Shown piece after piece: positions 5,810-13,770 of a DNA stretch of 27,758 nucleotides. Both the position numbers and the translations under genes were made by a program. Location: positions 1-27,758 of the IMG/VR virus record IMGVR_UViG_3300031772_000222, one strand, 5' to 3'. Origin of the DNA: a virus. How positions within the stretch are numbered: the first letter of the stretch is position 1; every line of letters begins with the position of its first letter. A model generated the notes under the pieces. It saw only the letters and a program-made list of their open reading frames with translations, searched no databases and had not been told where the DNA came from.

Positions 5810-7414
5810 ATGAGCCTCGACAAAATACAAAAATTAGTAAACTCTCTAGCCAAGTCTGTAGATGATAATGGTAGAATTGCTACTCCAATATTAGCTGCAA
5901 AATTAGCTAAAGCAACGGTTGCTTATCCAGGCGATCAAACTATTGGGGCCATGTCTCGCGTAATTAGCAAGATGGCATCTAATAATACTCTTTTTATTCG
6001 TAAGGCGGATCTTAAGGGGCTTTATCAAAAACTTCACACTCGTAACACTAAGTTTGCTGAATTATTTCAAGATGAACTTGGATTAGTTGAATCTCTTCCA
6101 ACACCAACGTTGATGCCAAGAGATGAAACTGTTCAAGTTAATACTTATGAAGTTGGCGATCAAGTTTTGGCAAATGCATTAGCAAGCGTATTTGATAAAC
6201 ATGCTCCACTTAAGATGTATTCGCAGCTATTAGCCGATAAGGCTTTATCTTCAGTTGCATCAACATTAGATGCTTGGAACTTAAGACCATCCACTTTAAC
6301 AGTAGATGATGGTAATGATAAGTTTTTAGTTATTAAAGCTGATTATGAAACTCCAAGAGGAATAACTAGCTTATTTGTTCCAGTTGAAACTAGAAACAAC
6401 AAGGTTTCAGAAGCTGCCGTATTTATGGGAAATACTGGTCCACAAGAATTAAACCACACTGCCATCAAAACTTATCTTAATACTCAAGCTGGCTCTAAGT
6501 TACAACTTAGCGCCACTGGCATTTTATCAGTATTAACTGCGGCCGTTTCTGAAAACAGAGAAGTTAGCGACACTGAAATTGCATTAACAAAACTTACTGC
6601 GTCACGCCAAGGTAAATCAGAGTTCTTCCAAAACTCAATCGTTGGACAGAAAGTTGCAGAAGCATCTAAGAAAGATGTTCAACTTCCAAAATATGATGAG
6701 TTCTCTTCTTTTGAAGATCAATTTACTTCAGCAAGCGGACAGGCTGTTTGGCAATTTGGCGTCAATATGGTTAAGACTGCTGCCGAACATATTTCAAGAG
6801 AATTAACTGGTTTTGGTCACAAAAATCCACAAGTAACTGTTGCTAAGAGTGATACAACAACCATTCTATATAATGTATCTTTAGATGCAGGTAGAGTTGG
6901 TTTCTTCGTTCCAGTTAAAATAGCTAATGATAAATTAGTTAAGCCTAGCTTAATGTTATGTAACGGTTCAGTTTCTCAATTCGATCAAGAAGGAATTGAT
7001 AAATTGTATGTTAGTAACTCAAGTGATTTTAAGGCCGCAGCAGCAGCCTCGCCTCAATCTGGTCTAAGAGCCAGTGAAGTTCTACAAAACTTAAGGGCTG
7101 CATTAGCTGAAGGCAACTATGCTACAGCAGAAGATGCACTTAATGTATTAGCTAATTGTGGAGACACTAAGGCTCATGCAACTGGCTTCGCTGTTTATAT
7201 GGCAGGATTAGCTCAGAAGGATGCAACTCCAGTTACTAAGTGTGCGCACCAAATAAAAAACAATACTAGTGAACACCCAATCTGCGCTCACACAGGATTA
7301 CCAGCTCACAAGGTTTATCAAGACAAAGAAGGTAATTGCCGCCCTCTATACAGAAGAGGAATGGATGAGACTTACGAAGGTGCAGTTTTCAACAATTCCA
7401 AGATTTTCGGGTAA
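5810..7414 (+). CDS. Unrecognised 534-residue protein with a duplicated domain and a Cys/His tail
   Basis: No family is recognised. Two regions resemble each other: residues about 130-226 and 315-405. Each runs from a helix into a beta-rich core containing a (L/F)FVPV motif (SLFVPVE; GFFVPVK), then N-(N/D)-K-(V/L), a hydrophobic strand (AAVFMGN; SLMLCNG), and a helix of the form I-x-x-Y. This is an internal duplication. The N-terminal 100 residues are helical. An alanine-rich linker (407-445) leads to a C-terminal cluster of Cys478, His480, His489, Cys492, His494, His500 and Cys510 that could bind zinc. There is no signal peptide. It probably belongs to the virion, judging by size and position. 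Confidence 0.6.
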   Translation: MSLDKIQKLVNSLAKSVDDNGRIATPILAAKLAKATVAYPGDQTIGAMSRVISKMASNNTLFIRKADLKGLYQKLHTRNTKFAELFQDELGLVESLPTPTLMPRDETVQVNTYEVGDQVLANALASVFDKHAPLKMYSQLLADKALSSVASTLDAWNLRPSTLTVDDGNDKFLVIKADYETPRGITSLFVPVETRNNKVSEAAVFMGNTGPQELNHTAIKTYLNTQAGSKLQLSATGILSVLTAAVSENREVSDTEIALTKLTASRQGKSEFFQNSIVGQKVAEASKKDVQLPKYDEFSSFEDQFTSASGQAVWQFGVNMVKTAAEHISRELTGFGHKNPQVTVAKSDTTTILYNVSLDAGRVGFFVPVKIANDKLVKPSLMLCNGSVSQFDQEGIDKLYVSNSSDFKAAAAASPQSGLRASEVLQNLRAALAEGNYATAEDALNVLANCGDTKAHATGFAVYMAGLAQKDATPVTKCAHQIKNNTSEHPICAHTGLPAHKVYQDKEGNCRPLYRRGMDETYEGAVFNNSKIFG

Positions 7415-7417
7415 TCT

Positions 7418-8500
7418 ATGAGAATAGATAGGCTAGCTAGATATTTAGACTTTAAGCATAAGCTTAATTCTTTTGCGGCAGAGCCACTTTCTGCTGAAGA
7501 GAAAATACTTAGTGATGCTCGCAGAAATCTAAAAGCATTTAGAAATGCTTGGCTAGATGGCCGTGACGTTAAAGATCAGTCTATTCTTGCTTGGACTAAT
7601 GATAAAAGCAATAAAGGTTTTGAATTTGAATTAATGCGCGAGCTAATTCACATAATAAAAAATCTTTCAGTTCAACCAGCTATGACCGCGAGTGAAATGT
7701 ATGAAGCAGTTCAAAAAGGCTTCACAATTACTAAGCATTTAAAAGATAGCGTAATTGAAGATGTTAAAAATGCAATGATTTTAGCTGATAGATCTCTTAC
7801 AAAGCCGGCTAAAAACATTATTCTTCATCAGGCAGTAAAAGTTAGAACTTTTATTCGTATGTCTGAAGCCGCTTTCGATAATGTAAAAAGAACCTTAAAT
7901 AAAATTGTTCCAAAAGAATTTAAGGCAGAAATTGATGCCAAATCAGTTGGTGGTTACAGCAAGCAAACTCCAGGAGAAATGACAGAAGCTGAGCTAATAA
8001 GATTTCCTTGGCATCCAAAGGCAGCTCTATTTGGTCTAGATAATAAAGAATTTTACTCTGAATTATTAGGGCAAATGAAGCTAAGACCACTAATAGAAAG
8101 ATTGATTAGGGCAGTTAAAAGAGGACATACGCCACGAGCAGGTGCCCAAGTTTTAAGAGCAACTGACTCACTAAAAGAGCTTGAGAGAAAATTAATAACT
8201 AATTCAGTTTTATTTGAGACTGAAGAAGACAAGTTCCAAAAAGCTATGAATATTACTCCTCCAGCTGAAGAATGGCATCGTGAAATGCAAGAGGCTCAGA
8301 AACAGAAAGCTTTAGAAAATGAAGATAGGCTTCCAGAAGATGAAGAGGCTCAGCGTTTAGAGTTACTCCAAAAAGAGAGAGACGACAAACATCTACAGCG
8401 TGAACAAGAGCTACAACAGATAGAAAAAGATAGAGATCGTCATCTTGGTAAGAATGGAAGTATTGTTCTTAGAAAAAAATTATTAAAGAGGTACCTATGA
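7418..8500 (+). CDS. Unrecognised helical protein with a charged coiled-coil tail
   Basis: The 360-residue protein is almost wholly helical in appearance. Residues 1-265 are Lys/Arg/Glu-rich, with a short non-helical stretch near 180-200 (GGYSKQTPGEMTEAELIRFP). Residues about 283-345 are a highly charged Glu/Gln/Lys/Arg segment (QEAQKQKALENEDRLPEDEE onward) that should form a coiled coil. It starts four bases after the previous stop and overlaps the next gene as ATGA, so translation is coupled. A scaffold-like or head-neck structural role is possible, but no motif decides it. Confidence 0.58.
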   Translation: MRIDRLARYLDFKHKLNSFAAEPLSAEEKILSDARRNLKAFRNAWLDGRDVKDQSILAWTNDKSNKGFEFELMRELIHIIKNLSVQPAMTASEMYEAVQKGFTITKHLKDSVIEDVKNAMILADRSLTKPAKNIILHQAVKVRTFIRMSEAAFDNVKRTLNKIVPKEFKAEIDAKSVGGYSKQTPGEMTEAELIRFPWHPKAALFGLDNKEFYSELLGQMKLRPLIERLIRAVKRGHTPRAGAQVLRATDSLKELERKLITNSVLFETEEDKFQKAMNITPPAEEWHREMQEAQKQKALENEDRLPEDEEAQRLELLQKERDDKHLQREQELQQIEKDRDRHLGKNGSIVLRKKLLKRYL

Positions 8501-9210
8501 GAATTGCAGAAATGTTACAAGCTATTGCATCTTGGCTTGAAAGCCCAGACAATGAAGCACTATTACTTGCTGAATATCATGATGACAGCATGAAAGTAGT
8601 AGCAGAGAATTGCATTCTTGCGGCTGCTCTTCTAAAGAATGCTGCTGATCAAGTCAGCGATATCGAACCTCCTGAAGAGTCTCTTATTACTCCAGAATCA
8701 ATTGACAGTATAGCTAATTTAGCTGCCGCTTTCGATTCATCTGGCGATCCAGGATTAAAGAAGCAGGCATCTGTTCTTGATGAACTTCTTATGTCAATCG
8801 CTGCCCCACCAAATGCTTATGCTGAGAGAAAAGACTTACAAGATCAAAGACTTATCGAGTTAAAGAAAAAGTACGAAGCTCCTCGTGAAGAGCTTAGAGA
8901 TTATAATAAGATTGCTGACTCTGAGAAGGCAATTGAAAAAAGCAAGATGACTGAAGTCTATAAGATTTTAGAGGCTCCATTAAGCAGCAGATATTGTCCA
9001 GATCATCCAGGCGTTCAGATTGCTCGTGTTGGAGAGCACATGTGGCAGTGCGAATTAGATAAGAAATCATATAATTATGAAACTGGTTTTGAGTTAAATA
9101 ATGGCGTCAAAGTTCCTGGTGGCGATGTTGCGCAACAGACTCAAGCTCTAAATATACCTTTTCATAATATATTCGATACGCGTGAAGGAAGACTTGGATA
9201 TAATAAATGA
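8497..9210 (+). CDS. Unrecognised protein with a C-x2-H / C-x2-D zinc-knuckle-like element
   Basis: This 237-residue protein has a helical N-terminal half (1-155) and a compact element at residues 165-195: YCPDHPGVQIARVGEHMWQC, then ELDKKSYNY. Cys167, His170, Cys185 and possibly Asp188 could hold a zinc ion in a small ribbon. The CPDHPG pattern is one I associate with large-phage proteins, but I cannot give a family name. AGAGG before the ATG supports the start, which overlaps the previous gene by four bases, and its stop overlaps the next start. It probably acts with its coupled neighbours in the virion module. Confidence 0.58.
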   Translation: MRIAEMLQAIASWLESPDNEALLLAEYHDDSMKVVAENCILAAALLKNAADQVSDIEPPEESLITPESIDSIANLAAAFDSSGDPGLKKQASVLDELLMSIAAPPNAYAERKDLQDQRLIELKKKYEAPREELRDYNKIADSEKAIEKSKMTEVYKILEAPLSSRYCPDHPGVQIARVGEHMWQCELDKKSYNYETGFELNNGVKVPGGDVAQQTQALNIPFHNIFDTREGRLGYNK

Positions 9211-9458
9211 GTGTCCTTAAGCTCTTAAATAAATTTTCTAATAAGTATGCTGAATCTAATGAAGATACAATGCATACGATTATTCCTTCAGATGAAAAAA
9301 ATATTCATAATTTAAGATCAAAAAGAGAACAATTAAAAGTAAAACTTATTAAAGATATTTATGAGCCATTAGAATATTATGGTTTGGATAGAGATGGCAC
9401 AAATGATGTAGCTATTGATGCCCGCGTCCAAAATGCTATAAAAGCTTTAGGTATATAA
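9207..9458 (+). CDS. Small unrecognised protein
   Basis: This is an 83-residue charged protein with helical character (KNIHNLRSKREQLKVKLIKD, 31-50) and no cysteines or membrane segment. It overlaps the previous stop (ATGA) and is followed after 16 bases by the next start, so it is certainly embedded in the operon. I see no family signal. Coding is supported by operon packing and by base composition like its neighbours. Confidence 0.55.
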   Translation: MSVLKLLNKFSNKYAESNEDTMHTIIPSDEKNIHNLRSKREQLKVKLIKDIYEPLEYYGLDRDGTNDVAIDARVQNAIKALGI

Positions 9459-9474
9459 TAAATGAAGGAACTTA

Positions 9475-10233
9475 ATGAACAAGCCAATGTACAAAAAAAT
9501 TCTGGAGCATCCAGATAAAGATGAAATTATATCAAAGTTGGTAATTGGAATATCACCAACTGATGTACATGATTGGCTTAAAGCAAAATATACTAATGTA
9601 AGTGAAGTTAAGTTTGTTTTAACTGAAAAAAATGTTAAGTCATTCCAAGATAATTATTTAGATTTCTATAATGATATGATGGTAGATTTATCTAAAGTAA
9701 AAACTTCTATAGCGCTTAGTACACAAGATCAATTAGCATTAGATGTTAAGAGTAATCCTACATATAAAGATGCTTTACTTAAAGTGGCTAATAAAGAATT
9801 AGATATTGAAACTATTATGGGCACTATGGCCGTAAATGTAGAGATGCGTATGGCCCAGGTATTCGATACCATGATGGCCGACCCTAACAATATTAATACT
9901 AAAATAGATAGATTATTCGGAGAATATGCTGATATTCTTGGCAATCTTCTTGACAAGTATCATAAATGGAAAGAGAAATCTACCCCAGATCAGATCATCC
10001 AACACAATGTAACTTTGCAAGTTGTAGATCAGCATATTTCGGTATTTCATGATGTAATCAAGGAAGTTTTGTCACAAATGGATTTAGAGACATCTATGTA
10101 TTTCTTAGAGGTTTTTAATGAAAAAATGTCAAAACTAAAGGCTCCAACTCAGGATGCTGGCCCTACCCAAGATATGAAAATGGCAGAAGCTAAATTACTT
10201 AATGAAACAATTAACCAAAAAGTCAATCAATGA
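9475..10233 (+). CDS. Helical protein with HTH-like N-terminus; possible terminase small-subunit-like protein
   Basis: The 252-residue protein begins with a segment (about 5-65) containing ILEHPDKDEIISKLVIGISP then TDVHDWLKAKYTN. This resembles N-terminal DNA-binding regions in which one helix is followed by (G)-x-S-P-x-x-(V)-x-x-W-L-K. I associate that with phage small-terminase-like proteins, but I have not aligned it. The rest is helical: residues 95-215 include NKELDIETIMGTMAVNVEMR and are rich in Met and Asp, and the tail is Gln/Lys-rich. GAAGGAAC before the ATG is a good ribosome-binding site. The large terminase is about 5.6 kb downstream, so the pairing is plausible but unproven. Confidence 0.5.
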   Translation: MNKPMYKKILEHPDKDEIISKLVIGISPTDVHDWLKAKYTNVSEVKFVLTEKNVKSFQDNYLDFYNDMMVDLSKVKTSIALSTQDQLALDVKSNPTYKDALLKVANKELDIETIMGTMAVNVEMRMAQVFDTMMADPNNINTKIDRLFGEYADILGNLLDKYHKWKEKSTPDQIIQHNVTLQVVDQHISVFHDVIKEVLSQMDLETSMYFLEVFNEKMSKLKAPTQDAGPTQDMKMAEAKLLNETINQKVNQ

Positions 10234-12089
10234 AATCTCTGAAACCATCTCATGATCCATTAATAGATTTTCGTTCATATAAGGACGAAGATTTGGAAAT
10301 TACAGATGATAAACGAGAAGATGTTGAAAGACTAATGAAGTTTTTTGATGATCATGGAATTGATTATAGTAAGTTTGATCCATCTAAAATTACTAAATTA
10401 GATTTAGGTAAAGCCGCTTATCCTAATAATGATTCATATATGCATATCCCAGGACAGCATAATACTCAAAAATGGCTACAAGCAATTAGTGAAATCTATG
10501 GCAAAGAAAGCGAAGGCTCTGACAGAGTAAAAGCTATTCGCCAAGTAACTTCTGGCTGGAATATAATGGAGACTTTTGATTTCTTAAATTGGGTCAAGTT
10601 TCATGAAGCGGGAGATCATATGAAATATAAGTTCGCACAACTATGGTATGAAAACCCTACAATGGGCCCAGGTTATTTTTTGCAAGTAAAAAAGGATCCA
10701 GAGCCAACTGAGGATACACATGCCGCTACTGGTCAAGATATCGATTTTGCCAAAGAGCGTGCTGGAGCCGATGCAGAAAAAAGACAGACTATCGAGAAGC
10801 AAAGAAACAAAATTATTGGTCGATTAGATTCCGCCGAAAAATTGCTGCGCTCTCCAGACGGTCATACATTTTCTGGAAAAGAGTTCGAATCACTTCTTGA
10901 ATCTATTTACCAATTAAAGAAGAAAATCCATATGGTAAATAAGATTAGCTCTTCTACAAGATTATATGAAGATATGATTGTTCGTGAAGGAAATGTTCTT
11001 TATAAGCAAGGATTTGTTAAAGCTGCAAATGTATTATATTCAGCTGCACAAACTCCTGCTGCATCTGGCGAACAAGCCAAAGGTAAGCCAGGTGGCACTG
11101 AAGCATTAATCCCAGCATCTCCAGGTGATCCATCTGGAGCAGGAAATCCAGGAGCCCCAGGCGGATTACCATCTGTTGGCCCAGGAATGCCACAAGGTGC
11201 TCCATCTTCAGCAGCTCCAGAGAGCATTGCTAACGAAACATCTCCAACTCCACCAGGAATTGAAAAGTTCTTAGCTGGATTAAATGAAGGCCCAAACTCT
11301 CCAACTGACGGTTCAGATGCAGAAGATAATTTAGAAGTAGAAGATACTATTGATGTTTTAGATGTTGATACTGGTATTTTAGTAACTGAAGCTCAAATGC
11401 CTCCACCAATTGATGAGCCTATGACAACTTCACCCGCTCCAGCAGCTCTAGATCCATCTGCACCAGTCAAGGCACCTAAGCCCGCTACCCCTACAGCTAA
11501 GCCAAAGGCAAAGCCTTTAGATGAGCCATTAGAGGTTACAGAAGACGATATACCAAAACCAAAGGAACAGGCTAACACCAGCGATTTTGATGCCAAGGTA
11601 GATGCAGTATTTTCTAATATTACTGTTGCGGATGTTGTTGCTAAATTAGAAGATTTAGCCAAAGTATTCAAGACTCGCGAAATTCCAAGACAACTTGGTA
11701 TCGTTGATATGATGCTTGATAGCCTTGGACTTGCTTCATATTTCCCATCATTATCTGAAGCAACTAATAAGGCACTCGAATCAAACAACTATATTTCTAC
11801 TCGTGTAGAGGATATCATTTCTAAATTGCGTGGAGCTATTGATACCAAAGATATTGATCTTAAGGGTGGCGATATTGATCGACCAGAAGTAGCCGGACTT
11901 AAGGGCAAGCTTGAAGATGATGCTGCAAAAGAAAAGTCTAGAAAACAAATGAGAAAAGATCAAGAAAATATGGAATTAGCTGACAAGGGCAAAGAAACTC
12001 CAGAAGTTGAAATTGAAGATGATTTAGCTCCTCCAGTTACGCCAACTTCGAAGCCACCAGTTCCGAAAGCTCCACTTCCGCCAGCCTAA
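10230..12089 (+). CDS. Large virion-module protein with long Pro/Ala/Gly-rich linker
   Basis: I do not recognise a family for this 619-residue protein. Residues 1-270 are folded, helical and aromatic-rich (including GWNIMETFDFLNWVKFHEAG and FAQLWYENPTMGPGYF). Residues about 275-450 are low-complexity Pro/Ala/Gly/Ser with collagen-like stretches such as GDPSGAGNPGAPGG and an acidic patch (NLEVEDTIDVLDVDTG). Residues about 450-570 return to a helical domain, and the tail is again Pro-rich (PVTPTSKPPVPKAPLPPA). It overlaps the previous gene as ATGA. Two folded domains joined by a disordered tether suggest an assembly or connecting role. Confidence 0.6.
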   Translation: MKSLKPSHDPLIDFRSYKDEDLEITDDKREDVERLMKFFDDHGIDYSKFDPSKITKLDLGKAAYPNNDSYMHIPGQHNTQKWLQAISEIYGKESEGSDRVKAIRQVTSGWNIMETFDFLNWVKFHEAGDHMKYKFAQLWYENPTMGPGYFLQVKKDPEPTEDTHAATGQDIDFAKERAGADAEKRQTIEKQRNKIIGRLDSAEKLLRSPDGHTFSGKEFESLLESIYQLKKKIHMVNKISSSTRLYEDMIVREGNVLYKQGFVKAANVLYSAAQTPAASGEQAKGKPGGTEALIPASPGDPSGAGNPGAPGGLPSVGPGMPQGAPSSAAPESIANETSPTPPGIEKFLAGLNEGPNSPTDGSDAEDNLEVEDTIDVLDVDTGILVTEAQMPPPIDEPMTTSPAPAALDPSAPVKAPKPATPTAKPKAKPLDEPLEVTEDDIPKPKEQANTSDFDAKVDAVFSNITVADVVAKLEDLAKVFKTREIPRQLGIVDMMLDSLGLASYFPSLSEATNKALESNNYISTRVEDIISKLRGAIDTKDIDLKGGDIDRPEVAGLKGKLEDDAAKEKSRKQMRKDQENMELADKGKETPEVEIEDDLAPPVTPTSKPPVPKAPLPPA

Positions 12090-12097
12090 GAAAATGA

Positions 12098-13708
12098 ATG
12101 AAACTCAAAGAATTGCTTCAACAAATGCAGGGAATACAGGAGAAGTTAGGCACTTCTGCGCCTTATATTTGTGGAGGAACTCCAAGAGATAGGCTGATGA
12201 AACGCATAGATAATATCTCAGATTTAGATATTACCACTGGCGATAAAACTGTGCAATACCTGGCTCAGGAATTTGGCGGCGAGCTAGCTAAGAAATACAA
12301 TGTAACTCGTCGTAGCCACGAAGATGGTCATAGCTCTATTTATATTGGTAATTTTAAGATGGACTTTTCTTCCAATTTTAATGTTCCAAATATTGACAGC
12401 TTACTGAATGCAAAAGGAATTAAGACTCCAACTGAAATGCAAAAAGAAATGTTCAGTAGAGATTTCACTTGCAATGCATTGTTGTTATCTATAGACTTAA
12501 AGAACTTAGTTGATCCAACAGGAAATGGATTTAATGATATTAAAGATAAAGTAATTAGAACCTGCTTATCTCCTGAAATAACTCTTACAACAAATAAGAA
12601 TAGAGTTATTAGAGCAATATATTTGGCATCTAAATTAGATTTTGATATTGATCCTAAAATTATAGAGTTCGTACAAAAAAATCCACAATCAGTTAAAATT
12701 TCCAGTGAAAAAACATTGGCAGAAAAACTGAATGAAGCATTTAATAGAGATGCTGATAAGGCGGCTTATTATATTACCAAAATGGGATTATGGAAAGATA
12801 TTCCTATTACAGAGGTAGCAAGGCCATATTATATGAAGAGCCTTCAGCAATCAACTAAAGTAGGTTATTTTCAGGGTGGTGGTGGCGTTAACGAACCAAC
12901 TCCAAAGAAAAAAAAGTATAAGTCAGAGCCAGCGCTTGTGGTTCAGCCTCGCTTCAAGGAACCATTTTATCGCAACTACGATTTGTATGATGTTCCTGGA
13001 TTCGATCACATTGGCCCCGGTGCCGGTTATCACTCGATGCAAAAGTATAAAAGCGTCTCGGAATTTTTAGATGCTAAACGAAAAAAAATGAAGGATAAGT
13101 ATAAGGCCGATGACTCTTGGAAACAAGATGACGGCAAAATTACTAAAAAGAATCCATCTGTCAAAGCTCGTACCGTTATTTTAGAAAGAATTATCAAGAT
13201 GGCTGGCCCTAATTATGATTTAGGAAAAGGCCTATATGATAATATGGATAAATATGATAGTGTAAAAGATTTTAGAGAAAGCTCTCCGCACGGCCAAGCG
13301 GCCCTAATGCATAAAGATATCAATCATATTGATTTTCCATTAGATAAATATACTGATCCTGCTATAACTGCACCTGAACCTACTGATGAAGATGGTGGTA
13401 ATCCAGTAGGTGAGGCCAATTTGATGGGAGGATATTTAGATGAATATCTACCAAAGGATGATGCTGAAGATAAACCTCCAACAGCCCTTGATTTTGGAAG
13501 AGATTATACTGAAGGTGAGACAAGAGAGGCTCCAAAAAATATGGAGCATATTGAGAAACTTTTAGATAAGTACTTATCTCATGGCACTTTTGGCCTACCA
13601 GATGGTGTAGATTTGCCAGATGAAGAATTAAAAGATCCAAATCCTAATCCATTTTATGGTACTACTGATGTAGGAATCACTAGTTATGAAGATAAATGGA
13701 ACATATAA
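12098..13708 (+). CDS. CCA-adding/poly(A)-polymerase-like nucleotidyltransferase fused to a novel tail
   Basis: Residues 1-240 resemble a class II tRNA nucleotidyltransferase / poly(A) polymerase head. There is a GG motif with Arg-Asp (ICGGTPRDRLM, 24-34), the metal-binding pair Asp42/Asp44 in SDLDITT, a likely third carboxylate Asp89 in KMDFSS, RDFTCNALL (121-129), and a neck motif NKNRVIRAIYLASKLDFDI (167-184). Such enzymes add CCA or other nucleotides to RNA 3' ends. Residues 241-536 are not part of the family. They start with GYFQGGGGVNEPTP (256-269), shared with the protease/scaffold-like gene at the right edge, and hold short repeats such as MxKYxSVxxF and LDxY. The acidic tail is Pro/Asp-rich. 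The ribosome-binding site is weak. Location among virion genes is unusual for this enzyme. Confidence 0.78.
   Translation: MKLKELLQQMQGIQEKLGTSAPYICGGTPRDRLMKRIDNISDLDITTGDKTVQYLAQEFGGELAKKYNVTRRSHEDGHSSIYIGNFKMDFSSNFNVPNIDSLLNAKGIKTPTEMQKEMFSRDFTCNALLLSIDLKNLVDPTGNGFNDIKDKVIRTCLSPEITLTTNKNRVIRAIYLASKLDFDIDPKIIEFVQKNPQSVKISSEKTLAEKLNEAFNRDADKAAYYITKMGLWKDIPITEVARPYYMKSLQQSTKVGYFQGGGGVNEPTPKKKKYKSEPALVVQPRFKEPFYRNYDLYDVPGFDHIGPGAGYHSMQKYKSVSEFLDAKRKKMKDKYKADDSWKQDDGKITKKNPSVKARTVILERIIKMAGPNYDLGKGLYDNMDKYDSVKDFRESSPHGQAALMHKDINHIDFPLDKYTDPAITAPEPTDEDGGNPVGEANLMGGYLDEYLPKDDAEDKPPTALDFGRDYTEGETREAPKNMEHIEKLLDKYLSHGTFGLPDGVDLPDEELKDPNPNPFYGTTDVGITSYEDKWNI
12863..13033 (+). repeat. Third, diverged copy of the GGGVNEPTP module
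   Basis: This segment encodes residues 256-312 of the nucleotidyltransferase fusion. It begins GYFQGGGGVNEPTP, keeps a KY pair six residues later, and ends FDHIGPGAGYH. The two copies at 26857-27366 match in the same order: GGVNEPTP, KY, then F-x-x-V-G-P-V-D-G-x-H. The middle is diverged. The bases around VNEPTP are also nearly the same in all three copies. Confidence 0.7.
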
Positions 13709-13770
13709 AACAACGGATATTACTACATATATATGCATACAAGGTGTAAAAACACTCTAGAGGTACCTAA

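Noticed and set aside
11000-11788. Several antisense frames opposite the Pro/Ala-rich region of the 10230-12089 gene
   Set aside because: Low-complexity coding on one strand leaves long open frames on the other. None has a plausible start signal or protein pattern.
12863-12885. YFQGG in the nucleotidyltransferase read as a TEV protease tag or cloning artefact
   Set aside because: The preceding ENL is missing, and the surrounding residues match the natural phage repeat module instead.
13744-13755. GTGTAAAAACAC mini-hairpin in the gap before the 13771 gene
   Set aside because: A four-base stem is expected often by chance, and I could not find promoter boxes around it.
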